A stretch of DNA of 64,000 bases from Evansella halocellulosilytica (GTDB lineage: Bacteria > Bacillota > Bacilli > Bacillales > Salisediminibacteriaceae): NCBI RefSeq assembly GCF_002335745.1, contig NZ_NIST01000001.1, positions 5,233,525 through 5,297,524 on the forward strand. The letters run 5' to 3'. Below are positions 44,434 through 53,888 of this stretch, in pieces. Numbering within the stretch: the stretch's first letter is position 1; every line of letters starts with the position of its first letter. The notes beneath the pieces were generated by a model, which was not told the origin of the DNA, did no database searches, and was given only the letters and a program-made list of their open reading frames with translations. The position numbers and the translations under genes are program-made.

Positions 44434-45996
44434 CTAATCGACTTGATTGATCTCTTGTAGCTGCTTTCTCAATAAAAATTTCTGTATTTTCCCACTCGCA
44501 TTTCTTGGCAGCTGTTCAACGAATATATAATGTCTCGGTCGTTTGTAGCGTGCCAGTCGATCGCTATTTTTACAAAAATCATCGATCTCTGCTTCCGACA
44601 TTGCATCGTCTTTTTTCACAATGATCGCTGTTACTTTTTCTCCCCACTGTTCATCTGGTTCACCGATAACAGCAACATCTAACACACCAGGATGTTCATA
44701 AAGGATATCCTCTACTTCACGCGGGTAAATATTCTCACCACCACTAATGATCATGTCATCCACTCTGTCGGCAATCCATAGATAACCATCCTCGTCAAAA
44801 TAGCCAATATCACCTGAATAATACCAGCCCTTATAGATCGCCTTTTCAGTAGCGTCAGCTCGGTTATAATATCCTTGCATCATACATGGACCTTTGACAA
44901 TAATCTCCCCCGGTTGTCCTGCAGGCATCGTATCTGTCGGCTCAGGTCTGCCAACATCTTGAGGGCGGACGATTCTAATCTCATGATTTAAGATCGCTTT
45001 CCCAGCAGAGCCCGCTTTATGAATTTGCTCCTCTTCCATTAGGAAAGTAACGGCTGGTCCCATTTCTGTCATTCCATATGCCTGCACTAAACCGATCCCG
45101 AAACGTTTATGGATCGCTTCAACTAACGCAGGTGCCATTGGTGCTGCACCATATAAACCAACTCGTAATGACTTTAAATTATAATGGCTTAACTCCTCTT
45201 GCAGCATCATATTCCACATCGTCGGTGCGGAGAAGAAAACGGAAATCCGTTCATCTTCAATGAGTTGTAGCGTCTGCTTCGAATCAAAATGGTGGGCAAT
45301 GACATTTGAAGCACCAATATGAACCCTAGGTAAGAAGGCGCAATGAAGTTCTGCACAATGAAACATTGGCGCTACGACTAATCCGCGATCTTTTTCAGTA
45401 AGTTTCATCCCAGATATTAAAATTAAGCTTTGCTCAACGATATCGCGGTGACGATGCATCACTCCTTTTGGGCGTCCAGTCGTACCGCTCGTATACATAA
45501 TCGCATATAAATCGTTTTCAGATACGTTAATATTAGGTCGTTTATTGGAAGCTACAGCTACTTTTTCATGATAGTGTCTAGCAAAAGAAGGAGGGTTTTC
45601 ATCGACATGCCAAAATGCTACATTCGGAAAGAAGGACTCGATCTCAGATACTTTAGGTGTAAGAACGTGTTCAAATAAAACAACTTTCGGTTCAGCGTCT
45701 TGTATAATAAACTTTAATTCTTCTGACTCAAGACGGAAGTTGATCGGGTTAAAAACTGCTCCGATCTTTGCACAAGCAAAAAACGCAGTCGCTAATTCTT
45801 CTGTATTAAACAAATAAGTTGAAACTTTGTCACCTTTCATAACGCCAGCGTCCATCAATGCATTCGCTAACTTATTAACTTGCTGATCCCACTCCTTATA
45901 ACTGTAGCGAACACCTTTTTCTACATCATATACCGCTTCTTTATTCGGATATTTTTGAACGGTTTGTTCAAACAATGTGCCAATCGTCGTATACAT
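44434..45996 (-). CDS. Acyl-CoA synthetase 2
   Basis: A 520-aa ANL-family ligase: YTSGTTGRPKGVMHRHRD, YGMTEMGPAV, GEIIVKGPCMMQGYYN, YSGDIGYFDEDGYLWIADR and the lysine motif PRNASGKIQKFLLRK. About 30-35% like its two neighbours by eye, so an old paralogue rather than a recent copy. A 208-bp gap separates it from the upstream dehydrogenase; no sigma-54 site was seen there. Confidence 0.9.
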   Translation of the reverse strand: MYTTIGTLFEQTVQKYPNKEAVYDVEKGVRYSYKEWDQQVNKLANALMDAGVMKGDKVSTYLFNTEELATAFFACAKIGAVFNPINFRLESEELKFIIQDAEPKVVLFEHVLTPKVSEIESFFPNVAFWHVDENPPSFARHYHEKVAVASNKRPNINVSENDLYAIMYTSGTTGRPKGVMHRHRDIVEQSLILISGMKLTEKDRGLVVAPMFHCAELHCAFLPRVHIGASNVIAHHFDSKQTLQLIEDERISVFFSAPTMWNMMLQEELSHYNLKSLRVGLYGAAPMAPALVEAIHKRFGIGLVQAYGMTEMGPAVTFLMEEEQIHKAGSAGKAILNHEIRIVRPQDVGRPEPTDTMPAGQPGEIIVKGPCMMQGYYNRADATEKAIYKGWYYSGDIGYFDEDGYLWIADRVDDMIISGGENIYPREVEDILYEHPGVLDVAVIGEPDEQWGEKVTAIIVKKDDAMSEAEIDDFCKNSDRLARYKRPRHYIFVEQLPRNASGKIQKFLLRKQLQEINQVD

Positions 45997-46204
45997 ACTC
46001 CCACCCCATTCATTTTTTGATTCGAAAAATATAGCTGCATAAATGCTCAGCGAAATATGAATATCGATTTTCTTTATGACTGTTCCGATTATTGCCGGTC
46101 AACTACTTCTTTTTATCAGCTCCTTCCAAAGTCAAACGTCCATACCATTTTCACAGCGACAGCTGTACCCATTTCACATTCATTTTTCAATTTTTTCGAT
46201 TCAA

Positions 46205-47365
46205 TTAAAGCCCTAAGTTTTTTGCAATAATCGTTTTCATCACTTCGTTCGTTCCAGCATAAATCGCTGCAACAGGCGTATCGCGGAAACGGCGAGCAAT
46301 TTTATATTCCTCCATATAGCCGTATCCACCGTAAAGCTGCATACACTCCGAAGCGACTTCCTTTGCCACGTCAGTCAGCTTCCATTTCGCCATGGAAACT
46401 TCAGTTACTATTGGTTCTCCATCCATATGCTTGCGAATTAATTGATCAATAAAGGTTCTGCCCATTTCAATTTCTGTTGCAAGCTCTGCTATTTTAAATT
46501 GTGTGTTTTGAAACTTGCTAATCGGCTTTCCAAAAGCTTTTCTAGATTTAACATACTCCATCGTCATTTGCAGCATATCTTCTGCAGCAACTTGTGCAGC
46601 GATTGCGACGACAAGCCGCTCTTGTTGGAGATTTTCCATTAAATAACGGAACCCTTCCCCTTCTTCCCCTAACAAATTCTCTTTCGGTACACGGCAATCT
46701 TCGAAAATTAATTCAGCTGTGTCTTGGCTATGAAGACCAATTTTGTTTAACTTTCGTCCCCTCGAAAAACCTGGGCTGTCTCGCTCAACGACGAGTAAGC
46801 TAACACCTTTATGCTTCGGTTCGGCTTTCGGGTTTGTTTTACATGCAACAAGGACTAAATCAGAATGAATGCCATTTGTAATAAATGTTTTTTGGCCATT
46901 TAATACGTAATGGTCACCATCTAACATCGCTGTCGTTTTAATATTTGCAAGGTCAGATCCTGCGCCAGGTTCCGTCATCGCAATCGCTGTAATACATTTA
47001 CCCGTTACACATTTTGGGAGCCAACGGCGTTTCTGTTCCTCTGTACCGTAAGAAGTTAAGTATGGAACAACAATATCGTTGTGAAGACCGACGCCGACTA
47101 GACTTGTTCCGATACGTTCTAGCTCTTCATTGATCACAACAGAAAATCCCCAATCTACCTCTGCCCCACCATACTTTTCCGCTACAGATGGACAGAGAAA
47201 TCCTTGTTCTCCCATCTTCTCCCATAATGAACGGGGGATAAGCCTTTCTTCTTCCCATTTTTCAAAATAAGGTTCCACCTCTTTTTCTAAAAACTTTCGT
47301 AACGCTTTTCGAAAAATATCATGTTCCTCTGTTAAATAAGGATGATTCACTTTCAAATCCTCCAT
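46205..47365 (-). CDS. Acyl-CoA dehydrogenase
   Basis: A 386-aa FAD enzyme for the first oxidation of beta-oxidation. Signatures: AMTEPGAGSDLANIKTTA (FAD site), GQKTFITNGIHSDLV, and the C-terminal ECMQLYGGYGYMEEYKIARR with RDTPVAAIYAGTNEV, where the catalytic Glu is the E of the last motif region (acyl-CoA dehydrogenase pattern). It begins 8 bp after acyl-CoA synthetase 3, so the two are co-translated. Confidence 0.93.
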   Translation of the reverse strand: MEDLKVNHPYLTEEHDIFRKALRKFLEKEVEPYFEKWEEERLIPRSLWEKMGEQGFLCPSVAEKYGGAEVDWGFSVVINEELERIGTSLVGVGLHNDIVVPYLTSYGTEEQKRRWLPKCVTGKCITAIAMTEPGAGSDLANIKTTAMLDGDHYVLNGQKTFITNGIHSDLVLVACKTNPKAEPKHKGVSLLVVERDSPGFSRGRKLNKIGLHSQDTAELIFEDCRVPKENLLGEEGEGFRYLMENLQQERLVVAIAAQVAAEDMLQMTMEYVKSRKAFGKPISKFQNTQFKIAELATEIEMGRTFIDQLIRKHMDGEPIVTEVSMAKWKLTDVAKEVASECMQLYGGYGYMEEYKIARRFRDTPVAAIYAGTNEVMKTIIAKNLGL

Positions 47366-47373
47366 TCTTCTTT

Positions 47374-48927
47374 TTAAATTGACTTTTCATCCGAAAATTC
47401 AGTCTTTTTATTAGAATATTTTTCACGTAATTGATACTTCAATAGCTTTCCGGATGTATTTCGAGGTAACTCGTTAGCGATGACAATCTTGCGAGGAGTT
47501 TTGTACCCTGCTAATTTTTTGCGACAAAACTGATGAAATTGTTGTTCATCAATCTTTTCCCCATCTTTCGGTACGATGATCGCTGTCACAGCCTCACCCC
47601 AAAATTCATCTGGCGTACCGATAATCGCGACATCACGAACGTGCGGATGATCATAGATGATTTGTTCCACTTCAACCGAATAAACATTTTCTCCTCCAGA
47701 TATGATCATATCTTTTTTCCGATCAACGATCGTGATATTCCCCTCATGATCGATAACGCCTAAATCCCCTGTATATAGCCAGCCATCTTTAAGGGTTTTC
47801 TTTGTTTCTTCAGGTTTTTTAAAGTACTCTTTCATGACCGTTTCTCCCCGGAGGATGAACTCTCCAACAGAACCAGGCTGCACATCATCTCCTGTTTCAT
47901 TAACGACTCTAGCTTCAGTATGAAAAATCGGTTTGCCGCCTTTTCCAAGATGATGTTTATGCCCTTCTGGATCTAACATAATCCCTCCAGGACCTGCTTC
48001 TGTCAGACCACAAAGATTATAAAAGCGGTCTGTTTTAAATAGCTTCATGCTTTGGCGGACAATTTCCGGAGCCATCGGCGCTGCTCCATAACCACAACGT
48101 TGAATCGATGATAAGTCATATTGATCGGCATTCGGTATTTGAAGCATAAAATTGTACATCGCTGGTACACCGAAGAAATGTGTAATTCGATGTTCTTCGA
48201 TCGCCTTTAACGTCTCAACCGGATGAAAGTCTCGATGAATAATATGACTTGCTCCGAGGACAACTCCAGAAACGAGGAATAAATTCAATTGTGCTGAATG
48301 AAAAAGAGGTGCGATGTGTAAAAAGCGATCATCTCTGTTAATTCCCATTCCTACCACCATCGTTAAACCAACGTGAAAAACACGTTTATGATCAAATAAC
48401 GCCCCTTTCGGTCTACCTGTTGTGCCGGACGTGTATAAAATTTCAAGATCATCGGTTTCTTCAACTTGAACAGGAGGATCATCGGTATTTTTTGTCAGTA
48501 CATCTTCATATGATAAGTGATGTGTTTGTTGCGGTTGACCGACTGTAACAACTGTTCGAACATCGGTTCTTTCAGCTGCTTCTTTTATTAAGTGCTCGAA
48601 CTCTTTATCACATATGACGATGGCAGAATCGGATTGTGCTAATATATATTGAACTTCCCCAGCTGTAAGCCTGAAATTAATCGGAACGACAACTGCTCCA
48701 ATTTTAGCGATAGCAAAATAGGAAAAAACAAAGTAATCAGAGTTCTTCATCATCAATGCCACTTTGTCACCTTTTTTGACTTGAAGGTTCAACAATCCAT
48801 GTGCGAGTTTATTCACTTCCTCATTGACCTGTAAATACGTATAATTCCTCCCCTCAAAATGAATGGCTTGTTTGTCACTAATATTTCTTGCATTTACAGA
48901 TAAGTATGAGCCGATGTCCAATTTCAT
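47374..48927 (-). CDS. Acyl-CoA synthetase 3, first gene of the operon
   Basis: A 517-aa ANL ligase: YTSGTTGRPKGALFDHKR, NLCGLTEAGPGG, GEFILRGETVMKEYFK, YTGDLGVIDHEGNITIVDRK, PRNTSGKLLKYQLRE. The start is ATG 48927 after AAAGGGGG. The longer frame opening at 48987 cannot be right because its first codons coincide with a sigma-54 promoter, upstream of the transcript start. Confidence 0.9.
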   Translation of the reverse strand: MKLDIGSYLSVNARNISDKQAIHFEGRNYTYLQVNEEVNKLAHGLLNLQVKKGDKVALMMKNSDYFVFSYFAIAKIGAVVVPINFRLTAGEVQYILAQSDSAIVICDKEFEHLIKEAAERTDVRTVVTVGQPQQTHHLSYEDVLTKNTDDPPVQVEETDDLEILYTSGTTGRPKGALFDHKRVFHVGLTMVVGMGINRDDRFLHIAPLFHSAQLNLFLVSGVVLGASHIIHRDFHPVETLKAIEEHRITHFFGVPAMYNFMLQIPNADQYDLSSIQRCGYGAAPMAPEIVRQSMKLFKTDRFYNLCGLTEAGPGGIMLDPEGHKHHLGKGGKPIFHTEARVVNETGDDVQPGSVGEFILRGETVMKEYFKKPEETKKTLKDGWLYTGDLGVIDHEGNITIVDRKKDMIISGGENVYSVEVEQIIYDHPHVRDVAIIGTPDEFWGEAVTAIIVPKDGEKIDEQQFHQFCRKKLAGYKTPRKIVIANELPRNTSGKLLKYQLREKYSNKKTEFSDEKSI

Positions 48928-48970
48928 TTCCCCCTTTGGAAAAACATATTTGACTACTCCTTTATATATT

Positions 48971-48986
48971 TGCAAATTCCATGCCA
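48971..48986 (-). promoter_or_regulatory. Sigma-54 (-24/-12) promoter of the fatty-acid operon
   Basis: On the minus strand TGGCAT-GGAAT-TTGCA against the consensus TGGCAC-N5-TTGCA: one mismatch and exact spacing. Transcription should start near 48960, giving a short leader to ATG 48927. Confidence 0.85.
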
Positions 48987-49061
48987 TGTTTATATTGATC
49001 GTGATTAGCCGGAATTTCCTACTTTACGTTGGCAAAAAAATGTATGGAGTAACTGAACTAA

Positions 49062-49091
49062 AAAAAGAAGTGTCCAATTTTTAGACACTCC
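49062..49091 (-). terminator. Terminator of the sigma-54 activator gene
   Basis: On the minus strand GAGTGTC / GACACTTC stem followed by TTTTTTT. Confidence 0.85.
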
Positions 49092-51152
49092 TTACAGTTC
49101 ATATTTTTTCAGTTTTTCATATAAACCTGATCGACTGATCCCTAACATTTGTGCCGCCTTCGTTTTATTTCCATTTGCACAATGTAATGCTTTTTCTATC
49201 GCGGAACGTTCAGCACTTTCAGCCATATTCACCATAGGTATCTTGCCAATACGCTCTGTATATTCCGTCATGTATTCTGGTAAATCAGCGATTTTGATTT
49301 TGCCATTTTCAGCAAATGTCGCTGCTCGTTCCAACACATTTTTTAACTCACGAACATTTCCTGGCCAATGATAATTTAACAACAAAGAGTTCGCCTCTTC
49401 TTCTATTCCCGTTATACTTGACCCGAGCATTCTGTTAAATTGTTCAATAAACACGTCAATAAACAACGGAATATCCTGCTTTCTTTCACGCAAAGGGGAA
49501 ATATGTAAAGAAATCACATTTAATCGATAATATAAATCCTCTCGAAATGTCCCTTCCTTCACCATTTCCTCTAGTGAACGGTTTGTCGCTGCAATAATCC
49601 TTACATCGGCTTGTACGCGCTTTGTTCCCCCGACACGGTAAAATTCCCGCTCTTGCAGGACTCTTAACAGTTTCGCTTGTAAAGCTAACGACATATCACC
49701 AATCTCATCCAAAAATAACGTGCCTCCATTTGCTAAATCAAACTTTCCGATCTTCCCTTTGCGGTGTGCTCCCGTAAATGCGCCATCCTCGTAACCGAAA
49801 AATTCTGATTCTAACAAGTGTTCAGGGATCGCAGCACAGTTAATCGAGACAAATTTCCCTTCTTTTCTTATACTGCTTCCGTGAATCGCGTGGGCGAACA
49901 ATTCTTTCCCGGTCCCGCTTTCACCTCGAATAAGAACGGTCGACCTGCCTTTTGCAGCTTTTTTCGCACTTTTCTTTAGTTTTTCAATATAAGGATCCTG
50001 ACTGATAATTTGATCCCAAGTAAATCGGGCCGTTTCAGTATTCTTCAACTGGGAACGGTAAAAATTAGCCTTACTTTCAGCCTTTTCAAGCTTCTTATAT
50101 AATTCACTCACTTGGTTTAATTGGCGAAACATCACTTTTCCTAAAGCTCCAATTATTTCTCCATCTTGTTTTATCGGAATTTTATTCACAATATATTTGA
50201 TCCCGTTTACTTCCTTAAAGTCACTTAATTCTACTTCACCACTATGAAAAACAGAACATAAATGCAGTTGCGGCATTACATCATCAATCGGCTTATGAAT
50301 GATTCTAGATTTCTCTAAATGAAACAAATCTAGAAGCGGAGGACTAACCATTGTCACCCTTTTATTCTCGTCAATCATTAAAATTCCGTCGTATGCATGT
50401 TCGATCGCGGTATCTAACGTTTGCTTTAAATTTTTCACCGTTTGCAGTTCTTTTGCCATTTGTTCAAGTTCGGTAATTTCATGGAATAATGCGATAATCC
50501 CTTTCGAGCCAGTTATCGTTTCATAACTAGATAGACGGAGCATCGTTTGATTCATTCCAACAGCTACCTTTGGTACAAAAATAGACTTAGTGTCCGCTAT
50601 ATCGACATTTGGAAAAAGAGTTTCGAACTTCTCACCCATGACGGATCCCTTCGATTGAGCACTCAGCGCCAAGAAGTGGTCATTCACATAAATCACTTCT
50701 TTTTCTCCATTTGTCATGACAATTCCTAAATGGGAAGATTCTAAAATCGTTTCGAGCTGTTCTTTTAATGTATTTGAATATCGAAGCAAGGCCATGACCA
50801 TGTCTGTCTTTGTTAATAATCCAATAACATGGCCATCATCATCTAAGACGACTCCTGTTCCTACATGACTGTTTTTTACCATCTCTTTAATCTCATCATA
50901 AGACGTATTTACCGTAGTTGAAACAATATCTGTTTTTATGTAATGTCCGATCGGCTCTGATAACGATTGTTTTTCCAGGATGAGAGTGAACAACTTACTT
51001 TTCGTAAAAATTCCGAGCAATTGACCTTCTGCGTTCGTGACAGGAATGATATCCCATTTATGTTCTTTCATCATTTCGACTGCTGAACGTATTGATCCCG
51101 TTTCGTCTAATGTACAAGTAACAGGTGTCATCATTTCCTTCAGATCAATCAC
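49092..51152 (-). CDS. Sigma-54-dependent activator with two CBS and two PAS domains
   Basis: A 686-aa enhancer-binding protein. Order: tandem CBS domains (about 1-120), PAS 1 (about 125-240), PAS 2 (about 250-350), AAA+ domain with Walker A GESGTGKELFAHAIH, the sigma-54 contact loop GAFTGAHRKGK and Walker B GGTLFLDEIGD, then a Fis-type HTH (NKTKAAQMLGISRSGLYEKL). CBS pairs usually bind adenine nucleotides or CoA-like ligands, so it may sense energy state or acyl-CoA (inference). Start GTG 51152, 6 nt after AGGAGG, is preferred to ATG 51179, which lies upstream of that site. It adjoins two sigma-54 promoters that it probably controls. Confidence 0.92.
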   Translation of the reverse strand: MIDLKEMMTPVTCTLDETGSIRSAVEMMKEHKWDIIPVTNAEGQLLGIFTKSKLFTLILEKQSLSEPIGHYIKTDIVSTTVNTSYDEIKEMVKNSHVGTGVVLDDDGHVIGLLTKTDMVMALLRYSNTLKEQLETILESSHLGIVMTNGEKEVIYVNDHFLALSAQSKGSVMGEKFETLFPNVDIADTKSIFVPKVAVGMNQTMLRLSSYETITGSKGIIALFHEITELEQMAKELQTVKNLKQTLDTAIEHAYDGILMIDENKRVTMVSPPLLDLFHLEKSRIIHKPIDDVMPQLHLCSVFHSGEVELSDFKEVNGIKYIVNKIPIKQDGEIIGALGKVMFRQLNQVSELYKKLEKAESKANFYRSQLKNTETARFTWDQIISQDPYIEKLKKSAKKAAKGRSTVLIRGESGTGKELFAHAIHGSSIRKEGKFVSINCAAIPEHLLESEFFGYEDGAFTGAHRKGKIGKFDLANGGTLFLDEIGDMSLALQAKLLRVLQEREFYRVGGTKRVQADVRIIAATNRSLEEMVKEGTFREDLYYRLNVISLHISPLRERKQDIPLFIDVFIEQFNRMLGSSITGIEEEANSLLLNYHWPGNVRELKNVLERAATFAENGKIKIADLPEYMTEYTERIGKIPMVNMAESAERSAIEKALHCANGNKTKAAQMLGISRSGLYEKLKKYEL

Positions 51153-51269
51153 CGAACCCCTCCTATTTTGCCAGTCCATTTCTTTAATTTCTATTTTACA
51201 ATATAATAGTATGTAAATTCAGAATAATTTTAACTCATTGTTGAAAATGGCCATACAGTTGGTCGGCGC

Positions 51270-51687
51270 GCAACTTCTCTTCGGATACACGCAACTTCTC
51301 TTCGGATGCACGCAACTTCTCTTCGAGTGCGCGCAACTTCTCTCAAAGTACACGCAACTTCTCTTCGAGTGCGCGCAACTTCTCTTCAAGTGCGCGCAAC
51401 TTTCCTCACGGCACACGCAACTTCTCTCGGAGTGCGCGCAACTTCTCTCACGGTACACGCAACTTCTCTCGGAGTGCGCGCAACTTCTCTCACGGTACAC
51501 GCAACTTCTCTCAAAGTACACGCAACTTCTCTTCGGGGGCGCAACTTCTCTCAAAGTACACGCAACTTCCCTTCGAGTGGGCGCAACTTCTCTCAAAGTA
51601 CACGCAACTTCTCTTCGAGTACACGCAACTTCTCTCCGGTAGCACGCAACTTCTCTCAGGTTACACGCAACTTCTCTCCGACTGGCG
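51270..51687. repeat. Tandem array of 20 units of 21 bp
   Basis: Consensus GCAACTTCTCTC-NNN-GTACAC, with alternate endings GTGCGC and TACAC. 418 bp equals 20 units less 2 bp: unit 13 is 19 bp, which changes the reading phase. Frames on both strands stay open through parts of it (for example a repeated RSCAHSE/RSCVYRE peptide) but lack ribosome sites. It lies between the activator and SDR genes. Confidence 0.92.
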
Positions 51688-51711
51688 GTCTACCTATTTA
51701 GTAGAGAAGAA

Positions 51712-51752
51712 GAAAAAAGCAGGGTCTTATGATTCATGATTCAGACTCTGCT
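51712..51752 (-). terminator. SDR gene terminator
   Basis: AGCAGGGTCT / AGACTCTGCT stem, one mismatch, followed on the minus strand by TTTTTTC. Confidence 0.8.
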
Positions 51753-51797
51753 TTCATTTGACGGTTTTCTTTCATAGTTTCATTTTTATTTTTAAAA

Positions 51798-52565
51798 TTA
51801 CTTAGGTTGCATCCGGATTGCACCATCAAGGCGGATCACTTCACCATTTAACATCGGATTTTCGACGATTGACTGAACTAAATGAGCATACTCACTTGGA
51901 TCCCCTAGCCGTGACGGAAATGGAGTCATTTCCCCTAACGCATTGCGCGCTTCTTCTGGCAGCGCGGCAAACATCGGTGTGTCGAATAACCCAGGAGCAA
52001 TCGTCATTACCCGCACACCGTAGGGAGATAGCTCACGGGCAATCGGTAATGTTAAACCAACGACACCACCTTTTGATGCACTATAAGCCGCTTGACCAAT
52101 TTGTCCTTCAAATGCTGCAACGGATGCGGTGTTAATAATAACCCCTCGTTCACCGTTTTCATTCATTTCGTTTTCCACCATCTTTTCAGACGCTAATCGA
52201 ATAACATTAAATGTCCCTATTAAATTTACTTCAATGACTTTTGAAAAAGAACCAAGATCATGAACACCTTTTTTACTTAATACTTTTTTCGCGTCACCGA
52301 TTCCTGCACAGTTTACGACGATATCGACTTCACCAAATGTTTCAATTGCTTCGTTCAATGAAGATTGAACTGATTCTTCATCTGCAACGTTCGTTTCAAC
52401 AAAGTGGACATCATCCCCAAGTTCTTCTACTAATTGCGTTCCCTTATCTCTCATCAGGTCGAAAATCACTGCTTTTCCACCTTGTTTCACAACATTGCGA
52501 ATGACAGCTTCGCCCAATCCAGAGGCTCCGCCAGTTACAAGAGCAACCGAATCTTTTATAATCAC
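51798..52565 (-). CDS. 3-hydroxyacyl-CoA dehydrogenase, SDR family (HSD17B10-like)
   Basis: A 255-aa NAD-dependent short-chain dehydrogenase: [16 protein letters not shown], catalytic Ser in [10 protein letters not shown] and YSASK with the catalytic Tyr and Lys, followed by PGLFDTPM. The overall sequence is that of type II 3-hydroxyacyl-CoA dehydrogenases, the third step of beta-oxidation. GTG start 52565 follows AAGGGGG. A sigma-54 promoter upstream ties it to the neighbouring operon. Confidence 0.9.
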   Translation of the reverse strand: MIIKDSVALVTGGASGLGEAVIRNVVKQGGKAVIFDLMRDKGTQLVEELGDDVHFVETNVADEESVQSSLNEAIETFGEVDIVVNCAGIGDAKKVLSKKGVHDLGSFSKVIEVNLIGTFNVIRLASEKMVENEMNENGERGVIINTASVAAFEGQIGQAAYSASKGGVVGLTLPIARELSPYGVRVMTIAPGLFDTPMFAALPEEARNALGEMTPFPSRLGDPSEYAHLVQSIVENPMLNGEVIRLDGAIRMQPK

Positions 52566-52607
52566 AACTAAATCCCCCTTATTGAATAAGTCATCACCAT
52601 TTTATGA

Positions 52608-52623
52608 TGCAAGATTCATACCA
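52608..52623 (-). promoter_or_regulatory. Sigma-54 (-24/-12) promoter of the SDR gene
   Basis: On the minus strand TGGTAT-GAATC-TTGCA: the essential GG and GC and the 5-bp spacing are present. About 43 bp before the GTG start. Confidence 0.75.
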
Positions 52624-52850
52624 AAATTTTTATCGTTTATTTACATATTCTATAAGCGGGATTTATCGATTTATGATTGTTGAACAAAAAAAGTGTCCAG
52701 AACATGTTTTTACACTGTACAAATTTTGGACAGATGGTTGATATGGGTCCGCTCAACACCCAATGTTAGGCTTTTAGATAACAATAACGGAACGAGCGGC
52801 CGCCAAGAAAATTCAGGGAACTTGTATGAAAAGAGGCAAAAGGTTTGCCA

Positions 52851-53747
52851 TTAATAATTAAACAAATCGCCTTCCTCGTAACCTTCAATATGAATATCGA
52901 GAATGGCCTCTTGAATCAAATTTGCAATTCTTTCTTGCACATCTTGTATATCAACACGATCATCGATCAATTTATTACGAATTTCGCGTTCCATATCCTC
53001 AAATGATTCGAACCCTTCCCTTTCACGCTCATCATTTACTTTAATAATATGGTAACCAAACTCGGTTCTGACTGGGTCACTTACTTCCCCAACGTTCAAT
53101 CCAAATGCTACTTCTTCAAACTCCGGTACCATCATTCCAACAGGGAAAAAACCTAAATCTCCTCCATCGCCAGAATTGGATGTGTCGATCGAGTAATCAA
53201 GTGCGAGCTGATCAAAATCGTCCCCATCATCAAGCTTCTCTTTTATCTCGATTGCTAGTTCTTCTTCTTCCACTAAAATATGTTGAGCATGAATTTCTCG
53301 ATTCAGCTGTTCATATTCATCTCTTAATTCTTCCTCATCTATCGAGACACCATCAGCTTTCGCTTCTTCCTGTAAAAGTGTCATTTTTACTAGTTGTCGG
53401 AAGGACTCTTCGTCTCCGTAGTTTTGATAATCTAACCACATTTCAAAATCATCGTCTAATTCTTCCTTGATCATTTGAATTTCACGATCAATATCTTCTT
53501 CACGAACATTGTATGTCTCATCCAAAACTAATACAGTTACTAATTCTTGCAAAGCGCTTTCGCCATGCTTCGCTTTCAAAGCCTCATAATGTTCTTCTTT
53601 CGTAATCGTTCCAGCAGTTGTCTCCACTAAAACCTCATCACCATCGAACTCAGTAGTACTACCTTCTTCAGCTTCTGTTCCTATAGAACATGCAACTATC
53701 ATTAACAAACCTGCCAACATTACGATATAAAATGCAACGTTCTTCAT
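52851..53747 (-). CDS. prsA: PrsA-like foldase lipoprotein (PpiC type)
   Basis: A 298-aa lipoprotein, signal peptide ending in lipobox MIVACS, then an N-terminal SurA-like helical part, a parvulin PPIase domain (HAQHILVEEEELAIEIKEKL, DLGFFPVGMMVPEFEEVAF, EFGYHIIKVND) and a C-terminal helix. It folds proteins emerging from Sec outside the membrane. GAAGGAG precedes ATG 53747; the frame runs further upstream without support. Very acidic. It lies just downstream of a secreted protease on the same strand (141 bp), a likely client. Confidence 0.9.
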   Translation of the reverse strand: MKNVAFYIVMLAGLLMIVACSIGTEAEEGSTTEFDGDEVLVETTAGTITKEEHYEALKAKHGESALQELVTVLVLDETYNVREEDIDREIQMIKEELDDDFEMWLDYQNYGDEESFRQLVKMTLLQEEAKADGVSIDEEELRDEYEQLNREIHAQHILVEEEELAIEIKEKLDDGDDFDQLALDYSIDTSNSGDGGDLGFFPVGMMVPEFEEVAFGLNVGEVSDPVRTEFGYHIIKVNDEREREGFESFEDMEREIRNKLIDDRVDIQDVQERIANLIQEAILDIHIEGYEEGDLFNY

Positions 53748-53888
53748 AATCTCACACTCCTTCAAGATCGTTATATGAAAACTAGTATGTATGAAACCTC
53801 TTAAATCGATTGAATCTTTATTTTTCAAAATCATGAAGTGAGAACGAACCAAAGAGGTCCGCTCCCACCATGAAATATGCAACTCTCA

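Noticed and set aside
51270-51687. CRISPR array
   Set aside because: Units are contiguous at 21 bp with no unique spacers and no cas genes nearby.
51219-51701. Open frames on both strands encoding seven-residue repeats (RSCAHSE-like, TQLLFEC-like)
   Set aside because: They come from the 21-bp tandem array. There is no ribosome site, frames are open on both strands, and the 19-bp unit breaks the phase.
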